A stretch of DNA of 64,000 nucleotides, from assembly GCF_037042905.1 (NCBI RefSeq), contig NC_087245.1, positions 26,536,501-26,600,500 on the forward strand, written 5' to 3'. A program made the position numbers and the translations under genes. Shown piece by piece: positions 13,120 through 25,477 of the stretch (positions are counted from its first letter, which is position 1; the number at the start of each line of letters is the position of its first letter). Below the pieces are notes generated by a model. The model was given only the letters and a program-made list of their open reading frames with translations. It had not been told where the DNA came from and made no database searches. The DNA comes from Lytechinus pictus. Lineage: Eukaryota > Echinodermata > Echinoidea > Temnopleuroida > Toxopneustidae.

Positions 13120-14340
13120 ACAATGCATATTTCAGCTCGAACATCGAGCTTTTATTATTTTGTTTGATTTACAAATTTATTTTTTAAGTGCTTTGTAAAA
13201 TGTTCGTTTTATTGTGTGAATATCTTTTGCAGCTTTTTTCGCTGTGCGCTCGCTTTATTTAATTTACCAAGTAAGCCTACATATTGTCTCTGTTTATTCA
13301 ATAAGATTCTTTATATATTAATTCTATAACAAATTACTTAAAATCCCCCTTTTAATATATCAACTCATAGATCCTTTTCATGATTACAAATGTGCTTAAA
13401 ATATCCAGTTTTCAGGCCTCAATGTCAACAAATTTCACTCACTCATTATGCTTATAACATTAATAAATACGATAGATAAAATTTTCATAAATTCCTAATA
13501 ACAAAAATTGTCGCTTTTTCAGAATAGGAATAGGAGGATAGTCATCATTTTCATATGATGACAAAATGTCCTTAGGCCAAGAATGTCCAAGTCTCAGGTC
13601 AAAATAGTAATAAAAATATCAGCTCGTACTTCTCACTCGCATTATTAATGTAGGAAAAGACCAAATTTCCCATCTTTTTCAACATGAATAGAGTGTCCCA
13701 TTTTTAGGTCTGAAATCTCAACTTTCCCGCTCGCGCTTTGCGCTCGCATTAATTGTTTGGTTTTATATACCTATACCGTTAATGATTACCAATAGTGCTT
13801 AGAATGTCAACTTTTTAGGTCGGAATGTCAAAAAAATTTCAGCTCGCGCTTCGCGCTCACAATATTTAATAGTTGAAATATGTATCGTCTTAATGGCTAA
13901 TTGCAAAACGTCCGTAACAGGTCCCTTACAGATCAAGCCAGAACCGCTCGCAGTAATTATTTAGCTATACGCATCTTGTTCAGGTTCACACACATTGCCC
14001 AGAATGTTCAATTTTCAGGACAAAATACATAAAATTCTAAACAAATTCTAGCTCGCTCTTCGCGCTCGCACCATCTAAATATGGCTTATGAGATTACTAC
14101 ACTCTTTAATGTTTTTTTTATAAGAATAAAGTTAGAAATGACTGTTAGGACATCAGCGTTTTGCCCCTCCCCCCCCCCCAATTTTTCACGACCAAGAAAC
14201 AAAAAGAGAAAAGGAAAGGGATAAGGGTGAAATATAAAGCCTATTATTTTCAAAATGTTAATGTCAATATCTATCACAAACTTTTATTTTTGTAATGAAC
14301 ACTTTGACATTTTTGCTCGCTCGCTTCGCTCGCAACTTCT
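13120..14340. repeat. Repeat cluster with GCTCGCGCTTCGCGCTCGC words
   Basis: Seven copies at roughly 13133, 13240, 13621, 13727, 13840, 14049 and 14313. They are spaced about 100-210 bp (one 380) and linked by related sequence of the type 'AATGTCAACTTTTTAGGTC'. The reverse-complement form recurs at 27.9-34.1 and 39.3 kb. Confidence 0.7.
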
Positions 14341-15299
14341 TATTAATTTTACATAATACGCCGTATCAAGCCCCCTCAAACTTTTTTGCTCATTACGCCA
14401 CTGGGACAACCCCTTCAAAGAAACAAACAAAAATCAACTTTGAGCGGCCGATCGGGGAGAATATAGGTGAAAAAATTTGCCCCCCCCCCCTATTGGCGGG
14501 AGCTGGATCCGCCCCTTGCCCCCCCCCCCCTACCTTCGGGGAGAGATTTTCCGCCCATGCTTGTACACACAAACACGAGGCATAGTCGGATCCAGGCTAG
14601 GGGCGATGCGCGCGGTCCCGACCCCTCCCCTATATTATGTCGCATAAAAAAAGGTATCGCGTTTGAATGCACAGTCTACATGTATTGTGCAACAGTGATG
14701 CTTTCGGCCCATTCCAGATTTTCTTGCAGTACGTGCAGCTGTATGTTCTGCACTGTCTATCATATCAACCTCCTTTGGACATTCAGAATCTGACCAGGAA
14801 AATTTCCCTGATCTAACCGCACATAAAATCATAACCTTGAGCATGTTCAGAAGGGCAAGACATAGCCAGCACGAAAGGAGTACTTTAATACTTCAATAAT
14901 AAGACCAAGTAAAATTAGAAAAAACAAAAAACTGAAAATTTCATAAAAATCGAATAAGGAATAACAAAGTTCTAACATTTAACAATTAGGCATTATTTCG
15001 TTTAAACAATTCCATGCATGTCTTTATTAATATGCATTAAGAAAACTGAATATGTAATATCTCCACTTATTTCTTTTGCCAGGAATTTTATTATATGAAC
15101 TTATATTTCATTCCAACTTGGTCCCCCAAGAATGAGAAGCAAAGTGGATTGATTTCTGATTTAATATGTGTAAGATAATCATTGCTGCAACTTATTTTGT
15201 TACAAGGATTAAATACATGCATTAATACTAATGATTTTGCATGATAACATAAGAGAAAGGAACGTGGGAACATGGCATCACCAGCCTAAAATTCAATAA

Positions 15300-15463
15300 C
15301 AGGGGCCGCGGAATGGTTTTCAAAGTGGGGGGGGGGGGGGGGGGCTGACCATGCAAAAAATCACAATCATATGGTCATTTTTACGTTTTTGTACACGGTT
15401 TTGAAAAATAGTGGGGGCTGAAACCCCCTCCCAGCCCCCCCCCCCCCGTTTTTGCGGCCCCTG
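15300..15463. mobile_element. Poly-G foldback MITE, copy 1
   Basis: It begins CAGGGGCCGCGGAA and ends TTTGCGGCCCCTG. It carries an internal G18 run and C-runs and 'GCTGACCATGCAAAAAATCA'. The same family occurs at 16840, 17237 and 22505. Confidence 0.7.
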
Positions 15464-15743
15464 AATAATAATAATTATGTCCATTTATAGTGCAGTTATT
15501 ATACTGCGCTTTGATACTTGGTATCATTATATTGTTACCCCTGCTGTAGCTGAGCCGCCATACGGGCGCTGAAGCGTCAAGGAATAAATCCTACCGGGTA
15601 CCCATTCACCTCACCTGGGTCGAGGGCAGCACAATGTGGGTAAATTTCTCGCTGAAGGAAAACACGCCATAGCTTGGAATCGAACCAACGACCCTCTGAT
15701 TGAAAGACGAGAGTTGTATAACCACTAGACCGCGACGCCCCCG
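15464..15743 (-). mobile_element. tRNA-derived SINE, copy 2
   Basis: The head is at the right: 'GTCTAGTGGTTATAC' and 'GTTCGATTCC'-like boxes on the minus strand. The body is 'CACCTGGGTCGAGGGCAGCA' and an (ATT)n tail abuts the MITE. Confidence 0.8.
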
Positions 15744-16839
15744 TAACTACGTTATTGACTATCAGATTTTGATATTGTCATTTTTTTTTTTGCTCGATGA
15801 ATTTTCCTTATCTATTTAGGTGTGATTATTTTCAGCCCGGTGTAACCCTTAAATTTGTTTGATGACTGATGGATGGGGAATCGGTGCACCAATCAGGAAG
15901 AAAGTAAGGTGTAGAAGCAAAATAAGCTGAGAGACATTGACGGTAAAACCGAAACTGCGTTACAATTTGAGAAAACGACCTTTACAAATGGAAGCAAAAT
16001 CATAAATTTCCTATTCAAATAATTCAATTATAGCATTGGTACCTTAATAGCAAATTGATAACGAAGATATAAATCCTGTTGTTGAAACAGAAGTGAAATT
16101 GAAACAGGCGTTGGCTTTTACTATTTAATTTCCATCGATGTGTATTTCCCATTATCATACTTGGAATGGATTGTAAGCAACCTGTTATCAAAACCAATGA
16201 AAGATGAACCAAGAAATTATAAATTTTCACAGAAACTGCTTCATAAATTGAGGTTTCTCAATAAATTATATTTCGAAAACAAATTGAATTTGTAAAATAT
16301 TACGTATTCTATATAAGAAAGACATTTGGGTCACGCTGTATGAATAATCCAAAAACAACTGATTGTTATATACTTGTGAAATAAAGGTCCGGTTTTATTC
16401 ATAAACGTATATAGATCTGCATAATTTCATGAAACAATACTTTTTATGTACTTTTCTATAGATCACAATTAACAAGTATATCTATGTAATGAATGTAATG
16501 ACAACTTCATTATATTTCACGTCTAAGCTATTGAGAATATCAATTGGTGATAATGGCTTCACTAAAATCATGGACCCTATCACAAATGCTAAAATGATTC
16601 ATGCAATTACCATGATTACAGCCGATACTATCAAACGGCAATAGCGCCAACATTTCCACGCCATCATCTCAACGAAATACATCGTCTATATATTGTATTA
16701 ATGCAGCTCCTTATTCCAAAGGTTCATTATACAGAAAGCTCGAATCGTCTGGAGGTTCGATATAATCCGAAGATTTTTATTCCGACGATGAAATAAGTTT
16801 CGATATTCCGAAGCTTGGTTGATTCGAAAACGAAATAAG

Positions 16840-16988
16840 CAGGAGCCGCGGAAGCGGGGGAGGGGGCGTGTGGGCTTCAGCCCCCACTTTAAAAAAAAAT
16901 AACAACCTGATGTGATTTTTTTTCATGGCCAGCCCCCCCCCCCACTTTTGTCTCAGCCCCCACTTTCAAAATCGTTCCGCGGCCCCTG
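16840..16988. mobile_element. Poly-G foldback MITE, copy 2
   Basis: CAGGAGCCGCGG to CCGCGGCCCCTG, flanked by ATAAG on both sides (possible 5 bp target duplication). Confidence 0.65.
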
Positions 16989-17236
16989 ATAAGGGTCATT
17001 ATTACGATTTTTTGAGAGACCAATAATGAAGTTCATAAGTTGGGATTCGTTCATGAGAAAATCCACAGTTTCATGATTCCGATAAACGCGAATGGCAAGA
17101 GGTTGATTAATCGTATAAGAGTTAAAATAAAATAATAATCCGAAGGGCTGTTATCCTGCAATGAATAATAAGACTCGTTATTCCGGAGGTACGTTCAAAC
17201 GAAAATGAAATTAGATTAGTAAGTATGAATAAAAAA

Positions 17237-17385
17237 CAGGGGCCGAGGAAACGGGGGGGGGGGGCTGCGGCCTTTAGCCCCCGCACTTTTTGCCATAACC
17301 GTGTACAAAAAAAACGTATGGTCAGCCCCCTCCCCCACTTTTTGCTCAGTCCCCATCCACTTTCAATACCGTTCCGCGGCCCCTG
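17237..17385. mobile_element. Poly-G foldback MITE, copy 3
   Basis: CAGGGGCCGAGGAA to TTCCGCGGCCCCTG with internal G12 and C-runs. Only 248 bp separate it from copy 2. Confidence 0.65.
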
Positions 17386-17852
17386 TGAAAGTCTTCTTTG
17401 CCTGACTATCGAACATTTAGAATAGCGACTTCAAATATTAAAATTCAAAATGATGATTTTTAAATATTGTTTTCATATCGACTTACCTCATTTCCTTTTC
17501 GGAATAAAAAAAAACACATTTGGATATATACGAACATTCGGAATAACGAACCTTATTTCATTTCCGGTTTAAAGAATCTCGGAATAACAAATCCTATGTA
17601 CAATTTTTTTCATCAAACGTAATTTCGTATACCGTAAATTGTCGCCTGATCTACGCCCTCTTCGTCTATACTTTCCTTTTCTTTTCTTCCCATTGGTTCA
17701 TCTTCAACACAATTGGGTTTTTAAATGGGCTCTAAGAGCCTCCTTATTACTGCCACACTCATCTGTACACCCTCGTCGTGAAGATGTGACCATCAAAGTA
17801 ACTTCAAGGTAACACTTTGTCTAATTCGCTGCGTACGGTCAGTGGAGTGATT

Positions 17853-18444
17853 AAGGACAAGTCCCCCCAACAAAAAGTTGATTTGAATAAAAAGAGAAAA
17901 ATCTTACGAGCATAACACTGAAAATTTCATCAAAATCGGATGTAAAATAAGAAAATTATGACATTTTGAAGTTTCGCTTAATTTCACATAATTATTATAT
18001 GCACATCCCGGTCGGTATGCAAATGGGGGAAGTGATGACATCACTCACTCACTTTTTCTTTTGTATTTTATTATATGAAATATTCTAATTTTCTCCTCAT
18101 TGTCCTGTGAAACAAAGTTTTTATTTCACCCTGAACATGTGGAATTACCATTGTTAAACATTATGTGGTTCAGTCAAGTTTGTCCTTATTTTCAAATCTG
18201 TAAAAATTGAAATATTGTATGATTCAAACAATACAAAACAAAAGAAATAGTGAGTGAATGACATCGATTCTCTCATTTGCATGTGACTAAATTGTGCATA
18301 TAACTATTTTGTGAAAAATAAGCGAAACTTTAAAATATCATAACCTTTTCATTTTACATCCGATTTTGATGAAATTTTCAGTATTATGCTTGTCTGATTT
18401 TTCTCTGTTAATTCAAATCAACATTCTGAAGTGGACTTGACCTC
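17853..18444. mobile_element. Foldback MITE with ~220 bp inverted arms
   Basis: The outer ends 'GGACAAGTCCCCCCAACA' and (reverse) 'GGTCAAGTCCACTTCAGA' lead into arms matching through 'CATCAAAATCGGATGTAAAA' and 'CACTCACT'. The element ends about 150 bp beyond the 3' end of the 18.6 kb gene. Confidence 0.75.
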
Positions 18445-18593
18445 TAACTAGGCATTACTATACATAAAAAAGTGGATTTACACTGTATTAATCATGTTTC
18501 CTTGAAGCCTTTGTAGTTTTTTTTCAATCTAATTGATTAAATCTTTAAGCTTTATGGATTCCTGAGGAACACGTACAGTCTATATCTTTATCT

Positions 18594-19967
18594 TTAAGCT
18601 GTAGAGTCTTGGTTTGAGATCCGTAAATATCGGCAGTCTTTAAGTTCATCAAATATATCCCCCAGGGATTGTGTCTTGGACATGGACGTACAAGCAACAT
18701 CAGCCCTTTGTGTGCTGTTGAACGGGAATGATTTGCTTTGCAACGCTCCTCGAGCTTTGCGAACACCATCCTGCAAGGAAGTACCTCTGGAATGACGTCG
18801 GATTTCCTCGATGTGTACCAGCTCACCAACTACTTGTGACACGCTCCGCCTAGGTGTCGAGGCAAAGGTTTGTTTCATGATACACGGAGAGGATTCGGTG
18901 TGAGATGCGCGTCGAAATGACGCATTTTGGTTGTGACGAGCACCGACGACGCTGCGCGGTGATTCGTTCGGAGACAAAGGTGGAGACATGATTTGACTGT
19001 CAGACTGGACACTACGACGTCCCATGTATGATGGGTGTCGTAGAGGAGGCAAGTTAACTGATGATGTACGATGCAGTAAAAGCTCTTGGTTGCTACGAGT
19101 TCCCGTTGTGTTTGTCAAGAAGGCAGGCTCGTGAGAGCTATGCCGTCTGGAAGGTCTCATCCCAGGTGAAGTGGTCACTGGTTTAACGATGTCCGAAGTG
19201 CGTCGACGTCTCGTCATTAGTTTCGCACGCTCGTCCCCGATATGCGATGTCGACCTCAGATTCAAATTAGTCTGCGAATGCCTTCTAAGTAAATGTGGTG
19301 ACGACTCAACTCTTGAGTGGTTTGGTTTATGGTCCAAGACAGTGTTGTCATTGTCCTCGTTCACATCTTCATTGGTCACCATTTCCCCAATCATTCCAAG
19401 TTCTCGTCCGGTGCAGAAGTTTGGCAGGTCTGTGACTGGAATCGAAGCTGCGTCTGCGGCAATACTTTCATCACTGAAATCACCTTTCGGTTCTGTTGCT
19501 AGCTCCACATCAAAATTTGGACCGACTTTATCAATGGACGCTGGTGACGAGTAGCACCGGCTAAGTGATACCTGTGACGGCGCCCCATCGCTTGATTTAC
19601 TTGGGCGACGCGGTAACTGCGCCGTTTTCAAACGTCCAGCAGAATTTGCTCGCGAAGAAGGTCCCGAGAAGAGATTGGTTATATCATCTGAACTTCCCGA
19701 TGAGTGTAGGTTGGCTATTTCTTGACGCGACTGCGTCATTCTCTGGTGTTCTTTTCGTCGTACGGAGTCAAACATCCGGACGGCGTGGCGACGCATTTCA
19801 CTCGTCTCCGAGTCTAGTTGGTTCATTCGGGATCGCATTTCTTTGGACAATGATTGAAGATTCTCCTCAAGTTTGCGTTGTTCCTTGATACTCGATTGAT
19901 GAAGACTCACAGCTCGGGCACCAACCACTGATGAAGCACTGATTTCTTGGTCGAATGGATATGCCAT
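18594..19967 (-). CDS. Unrecognised 457-aa coiled-coil and Ser/Arg-rich protein
   Basis: A single open exon with its ATG at 19967-19965, 19 nt downstream of a good acceptor (CATTTTCAG, exon from 19986). The start therefore sits at the head of an exon and a non-coding exon lies upstream. The frame continuing to 20186 is intron read-through. The first ~20 residues are followed by a charged helix, likely a coiled coil, around residues 25-80 ('KEQRKLEENLQSLSKEMRSR'). After that the protein is disordered, rich in Ser, Arg and Pro, with many R-R/x-S basic phosphosite-like motifs such as 'RRHSQTN', 'RRRRTSD' and 'RRHSSHE'. It ends 'TQSLGDIFDELKD...'. Base composition is clearly more GC-rich than the flanks, supporting a real gene. 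I do not recognise the family. A kinase-regulated scaffold is only a guess. Confidence 0.75.
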   Translation of the reverse strand: MAYPFDQEISASSVVGARAVSLHQSSIKEQRKLEENLQSLSKEMRSRMNQLDSETSEMRRHAVRMFDSVRRKEHQRMTQSRQEIANLHSSGSSDDITNLFSGPSSRANSAGRLKTAQLPRRPSKSSDGAPSQVSLSRCYSSPASIDKVGPNFDVELATEPKGDFSDESIAADAASIPVTDLPNFCTGRELGMIGEMVTNEDVNEDNDNTVLDHKPNHSRVESSPHLLRRHSQTNLNLRSTSHIGDERAKLMTRRRRTSDIVKPVTTSPGMRPSRRHSSHEPAFLTNTTGTRSNQELLLHRTSSVNLPPLRHPSYMGRRSVQSDSQIMSPPLSPNESPRSVVGARHNQNASFRRASHTESSPCIMKQTFASTPRRSVSQVVGELVHIEEIRRHSRGTSLQDGVRKARGALQSKSFPFNSTQRADVACTSMSKTQSLGDIFDELKDCRYLRISNQDSTA

Positions 19968-19987
19968 CGTCCTTAATTGTCTAGCTC

Positions 19988-21021
19988 TGAAAATGAAAAC
20001 ATGAAAGAGACGGATATAAATTACCTTGAAAGGAGAGTTTGTTATAATGAAATAATCATGGGTGTTTAAATGGAAGAGTTGAATGAAAAATATTTCGATC
20101 AATCGTCTCCTTTTTCGTGCCGTCCAAATCAGTTGAATTTTGCTAGCCTTTAAAATGTTTAATATATATATTTGCTTGACAGCCAATCACGGCTCGCCAT
20201 TTAGCGTCCATTGTCTGGTTACGGTTCTATTATACATTTATATTGTTTTGCTCTAGTGTTTTAGTCTTTCATTCGATTTTACTCCGATGAGTGCATGTCG
20301 AAAAGCTTCAGCATGTCAGTTTTTAAGGCTATTTTACGATTAACAATATATATATTCCCTTCTGTAAATTCATGGGGATGATGACAATTCAAAGTGTAAA
20401 AATATTATGTAATCAGTATCACATTGCCTAAGAATTATTGCTGTCCGAAACCATATATATTTCTCCAACGTGAGATTTAAAAAAAAGAATTTTGAATCCT
20501 GAGAATAACCTATATCAATGTCAATTTTATCTGATTATGATAGAGATTGGAGATTATTATGAAACATTTCGATTCGCAGCATTTTACTGAAATGTATTAT
20601 TTCCGATTTGAAATTGTTGAACAATGTCGCCATCTTTTATCGGAGGGGGGGGGCGCTTCAGCTAATGCACATAGAACTAGGCCTGTCACCCAACAAACTA
20701 AATGATTTGGACATCACGAGTAATGCAAGAAGATTAGATAAGTGAAACACGACATACGGTCAATGAAATTATTGCAAATTAGGTGTACAATAATTGCTTA
20801 TTATGACGTAATCCTAGGACACATCATTTTCCTTTATTTTACTCTAATTATCAAAGATGATAATTATTCGCTAATTATGTGTACGCAGCTCTTTTGCATT
20901 CTGCCAACTATTAGTATGATTAGTATTGCTATAATTGTAGTCACTGTTGCCCATAGGTGGCGTCATTATTGATTGGGAGACAGAGCAAGCAAGACGACCA
21001 GGACTGGTGCCCAACTAATAC
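19988..21021. other. Upstream region of the 18.6 kb gene, no gene seen
   Basis: AT-rich sequence with intron then presumed upstream exon/promoter of the minus-strand gene. I cannot place the non-coding first exon. Short poly-G at 20645. Confidence 0.4.
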
Positions 21022-21798
21022 CTCGGTCACGTTCAAGTCCGATTAGGTTTACGACGTGCTTGCGATGTGTTTTATGGCCATTCTGGACTGGTTGCCGGCT
21101 GGGCACCCTTGGTCATCGTACGATGGCCGGGGCTCTTAGGTAGCATCGGAGGGATGATCGGACAAAGATAAGTGGGAGTTATTTTTTTTTTCGGATGTCT
21201 CTACCGATCTTTCTAGTCGCCCATCCATTCTTGACACATCGTTTAAGTATCGTCTGATGGCCAGCCATGAACGGACAGACATCGGCCGATTAGTCGACCG
21301 ATGTCTGTCCGGACATTAGCCACTAACCGGCCGATTCCGACCGGTATGCATCGATGTTTGATTGATATATGGCCAATGCATGTGATTGACATCTGCTAGT
21401 GATCACAGATGCATCAGGGCCTTTATAAACCGCGTCATTTTGCATTTACAACTTTCAGCGCGTTATTTTGTGCACTACATGACAAAAAAAAATGCCAAGA
21501 GGGAAAGTACACCGGCCGACAATCTCCTAGGCATCGTACGATGTCCGGATACATCTACCAATAATCTTCATCCGGCTTTCGCACGAGCACTGTTGGATTA
21601 ATCGGGGATTGGTATTGGAAGTCCCGTCGATGTCCGGCCCTTAATCGCTGCCTCCCCGGCTGGTGTGTGGACGGCCTCCGCACGATGGCATTTGTGACGG
21701 CGATGTGCTAAGGATCGATGTTAAAAAAATCTCTCACCCAACCGGCTATTACCGATTACCCCCGATTTATTGCCACCGGCCGGCGAATGTGACTTAGG
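21022..21798. mobile_element. GC-rich TIR element with GATGTCCGG words
   Basis: The ends CCTCGGTCACGTTC and (reverse) CCTAAGTCACATTCG form imperfect TIRs. The interior is much more GC-rich than its flanks and repeats words such as 'CATCGTACGATGTCCGG' (21531-) and 'CATCGTACGATGGCCGG' (21114-). No transposase frame. Confidence 0.55.
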
Positions 21799-22504
21799 CA
21801 TGAAAAGTCACAGCTGTGATAACTCATCTATTCATTTTCTTTAAAATGGGAAGTCGAACCTTAAAATGACACTAATTCTAAAAATCAGGTAAAGATGAGC
21901 AAAACGCAAAAAATGTCATTAAATGGAATTGAAAATAACTTAGACGTGGAATTTGTAAGTTTTATCGAGATGAAAGCTGACAAGGTTGGGTCCTCATCTC
22001 ACAGCAGGGCAATGGACGACTGTCCCTCTGAGATTTTCAAGTACCGAAGAAGGTATGTGAAAAGAGACAGAAGAGAAAAGAAAAGGGAAGAAAACATAAA
22101 AAGAGAGGTATAATTCATGTGTATTTGAATATTCATATCATACTTAAATGCCCCTCATTGTATTGAAGAAGAAAAAATGACGTCACCTTTTTGCTGCCTT
22201 GTCTTGCCTTGCCCCCCCCCCCTCCATCAATATACCCTGACGCCTCTCCTGAAAGTGGAGATGGGCTGATGATGCCATGCCTCTACTTTTATTTTATTTT
22301 TCTTACAATCCATAATCTCAATTACCAGGCATGATTGTTTCATTTTGCCAGTCATGTTTATAAAAATGTATATATCCCATGACTGTAACAAAACAATTTA
22401 CATGCGGTAAAGATGATCTCACACAATAATAACATGACAGAAGTCTATTAGTGCTGCATTCATATTATTAGAGAGGCATTTGAAAAGAATATGCAATATC
22501 ATGT

Positions 22505-22623
22505 CAGAGGCCGCGGAACGGTTTTGAAAGGGGGGGGGGGGTTGACCATGCAAAAAAAATCATAATCAGATAGTCAAAGTGCGGGGGCTGAAGCCTCTGC
22601 AGCCCCCCGTTTTCGCGGCCCCT
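22505..22623. mobile_element. Poly-G foldback MITE, copy 4
   Basis: CAGAGGCCGCGGAACGGTTT to TTTTCGCGGCCCCT, with 'TTGACCATGCAAAAAAAATC' as in copy 1. Confidence 0.65.
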
Positions 22624-23204
22624 CTTCCTAAACATTATTTTAAGACCGTTTACTTTCTGTTGTGATAACCTTAATTCTTGGTCGTCGGCTTGCATAGCTA
22701 GGCAGTAAAATAACCGTTTTTGCTAAGGTCGTTGCAATGTTTACAAACTCATCTTTGCGGGGGCAATGGGGGTAATTTAAACAAAGGTATTCGTTTCCTA
22801 ATTGTTGGATCTCCTATGAAAAACACACCATTGTTTTGTAAAAACTGCTTTAGTGTTAATTTGTAAAAATATATAACCAATGGCACATATCCAATCATTA
22901 AAAAAACGTAGTTTCACCTCGTCATACATCTTCATATAAATCACTTAATTCTGGTCATCTTTATGGGCATTTTTATTATCAATAATATTAACAACATTAG
23001 TAAATTCAAGATGCAAACCTGCCCACCCCCCCCCCAATTTAGACCAATAATGTAAATTTTATATTCTTTGTAGTTTCACATGAAGGCAGTTACAATCTTC
23101 TGTCCTGAGTAGACCATGTTCAAGACTACACTAATTTTCATGTAAAAAAATAATTTCAGGAATTGAAGATTATGCGCTATAACTTGCACTGATCACGGAA
23201 TAAC

Positions 23205-23808
23205 TGAGATGAGGTCAAACCCTTTTTATATTAAAAAATGCTTATATACACTTTTAAAATTTTGAAAATTTGATCAAAATCGGACAAGGGATAACAAAGT
23301 TATGACATTTTAAAAAATTGCATTATTCCGGTGAAACAGTTTTAGGTATGTCTTCATGAATATTCAATTAGTAAACTGATGATGCCATATCCCCATTTGT
23401 TCTTTTTTACTATATTATAATTATGAAATTAGGTTTCTTCAGAGTTTTTCTTCCAAGAACTAGAAAATTTGATTGAAAACTGATTTAGTACATCAGATAT
23501 TCATTGCTGCAACTCATTTCTTAATAAGGGAGATATATCATTCACACATGTATGAAAAAATGAAAAATTAGGATTTTCATATAATAACACAATATAAATG
23601 AAAGTGGGGATGTAACATCATCGGCCCACAATAACGAATATTCATGACGACGTCCCGGGACGACGTACATAATAACCGTTTTCAGCAATAACTTCGTTAT
23701 TTATCAGATTTTGATGACATGCATTTTCAACATTTTAATTGGTCTGTGAATTTTACTCTATTCAATTTGATATAAATATTTTCAGCCCGGAGTACCTCTT
23801 TAAATTAT
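23205..23808. mobile_element. Foldback element, intact copy
   Basis: Left arm '..TTTGATCAAAATCGGACAAG' with 'GGATAACAAAGTTATGAC' is mirrored by right arm 'AATAACTTCGTTATTTATCA' with 'GATTTTGATGACATGCATTT'. It ends '..TTTTCAGCCCGGAGTACCTC'. An ACGTCCCGGGACGACGT-like palindrome marks the inner right boundary. Confidence 0.55.
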
Positions 23809-24870
23809 TAAAACGAGCGCATCGAACTTTCAATGTTTTTTACATAATTTCTCTATTTATTTCTCCTATTTGTATTATCATGTTGGCAGAGAATAACAAG
23901 GTAGATTGGACAGAGATTAATCCTGAATGGTGTGCGTACATTTGAGTTTCCAATAATGTAGTACTATGTGGTATACTGCTAGTGGGATTAAGGCAGTTTG
24001 CCCCACCCCCAATCTCAACCCTCGTTCCACCTTAAAAGTTCCATGGCTTAGGAAAAAAGAAAGGAAATGGAAGGGGAAAGGGTGCAATATAAAAAAAAAC
24101 TATTGATATTATTTTGAACTTTGTCCCAAAACTGGATATTCAGTTTAAAGGGTATGCTTTTTTTTCTTCGTTTGCATGGGTTTTTCCCTTGATTTTTTGT
24201 TTACTACATCCATGCATGTTGTAAAGGTATTATATGAAAGGAAATTTTAGTTGGACAGCTGAATAGCTTCAAAATGGCCAAACCTCGTATCACTTTATTT
24301 TATATGCCCAAATTTCACAATAAATTTACAACTTCAGCTGGACAGATCTTAACAAAATAAGTCTACATGGTATACCAATCAATATAAACTATGTAAAGCA
24401 GAAGAAGTACCAAAACCCAACGAAAAAGAAGTTTGGATGATGCATGAAAAGTAATTAGCAAATGAGTTTCATGATTTTACAGTTGATTTTTTCTTATGTA
24501 ATATATTTAAGTTATTTCCATTTTTCTTTCTTCCTCATCATGGAATATGCATTATACAATAGGCCTATTCAATATTACTCCGACTGTATTATGGTTTATT
24601 AAAACAAAATAAAAATAAAATGAATTATATCATTTCAGAAAAAATTATACATCTTTTTGTCTACGAATGTAGTGCTTTGAAAATTTGGAGGAAATAAAAG
24701 ACACGTTTAAAGACAAAAACGTATACGATAGTTGAATTAATTATGACACACGCAATGATGTCGTATTAATAGGGAAATTTTATCTCCTCTACAATACCCT
24801 TCTTTTGAATACTCAATACCTGTGTTATGTGAATCTTCCTCATTTCCACATTAAAATGGAAACACAATTT

Positions 24871-24946
24871 CTATTCCTTGCACTCGATGAAGGTTGGGTA
24901 ATTCTCTTTCTCCTGCCTGCCGACTTCGATGACGATGGCACTATTC
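24871..24946 (-). CDS. Candidate terminal exon of an unrecognised minus-strand gene
   Basis: On the minus strand, acceptor TTTCTTTTTAG|G is followed by 76 nt that complete a codon and encode 24 residues containing 'AIVIEVGRQEKENYPTF', ending in TAG at 24873-24871. The one-base phase fits the exon at 25313-25392, and the junction makes a Trp codon. A minus-strand AATAAA lies at 24600-24595, about 270 nt downstream. Not recognised. Confidence 0.4.
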
Positions 24947-25312
24947 CTAAAAAGAAACACTTCTTAGTCTGTTAGTCATCATACCATCATCTCAGCTAGT
25001 TTATAGGCAGGTCAGGCATTTGTCAGAAAACAATATTCAAAATTCAAATATTATCCAGCAGAAAAAAACAACGTTGTTCTCATTTATATATCTTCGTATT
25101 CGTATAGTTTTCATCAATTACTTCCACCATCCTTGTTCACGAAGTTTTATGGACCATTGGTAGTGCTAAACAAACTCATCTGTTTGTGCTTGATCGGATT
25201 ATGTAAGATTTTCTTCACGGTGAGTAAAATAAACGAAACAGTGTTTACAAAAGTAGGATATTCACCATTTCCGCAAAAGTAAACCTAGTTTCGACCATGC
25301 TAAAAGTTTTAC

Positions 25313-25392
25313 CATTTATACACGATCTCGTGTCTAATCCGCAGTCGTTGCCCGGTATATCCAACAGAGGCAGATTCTGGAACTTCCGGGGG
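25313..25392 (-). CDS. Candidate penultimate exon of an unrecognised minus-strand gene
   Basis: A strong pyrimidine-tract acceptor (CCAACCAACCCTCAG) opens an 80-nt exon encoding 'PPEVPESASVGYTGQRLRI' and 'RHEIVYK'. It ends TG|GTAAAA, which joins in phase to 24946. Another frame is also open, so the coding call depends on the match of splice phase with the terminal exon. No family match recognised. Confidence 0.35.
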
Positions 25393-25477
25393 CTGAGGGT
25401 TGGTTGGAGGGGCGACAGGAGTTGGACGGGGCGTGTTGACTTACATGCCACCAGTGGCGGCGCTACAGAGAGACAGG

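Larger units (their letters stand above)
14865..15850. mobile_element. Foldback element interrupted by a MITE and a SINE
   Basis: The left part (to ~15297) and right part (from ~15743, 'AACTACGTTATTGACTATC', to 'TTTTCAGCCCGG') match the layout of the intact copy at 23.2-23.8 kb. Its middle is occupied by a poly-G MITE and a SINE inserted back to back. Confidence 0.5.

Noticed and set aside
14295-14793. Pro-rich plus-strand frames
   Set aside because: Produced by poly-C runs in transposon debris.
19171-19888. Plus-strand open frames (127 and 107 codons) opposite the 18.6 kb gene
   Set aside because: Antisense shadows of a GC-richer coding exon with no independent splice or start evidence.
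21895-22113. 72-codon Lys/Arg-rich plus-strand frame
   Set aside because: Ends near a donor-like GAG|GTATAA, but there is no partner exon, family or codon evidence.
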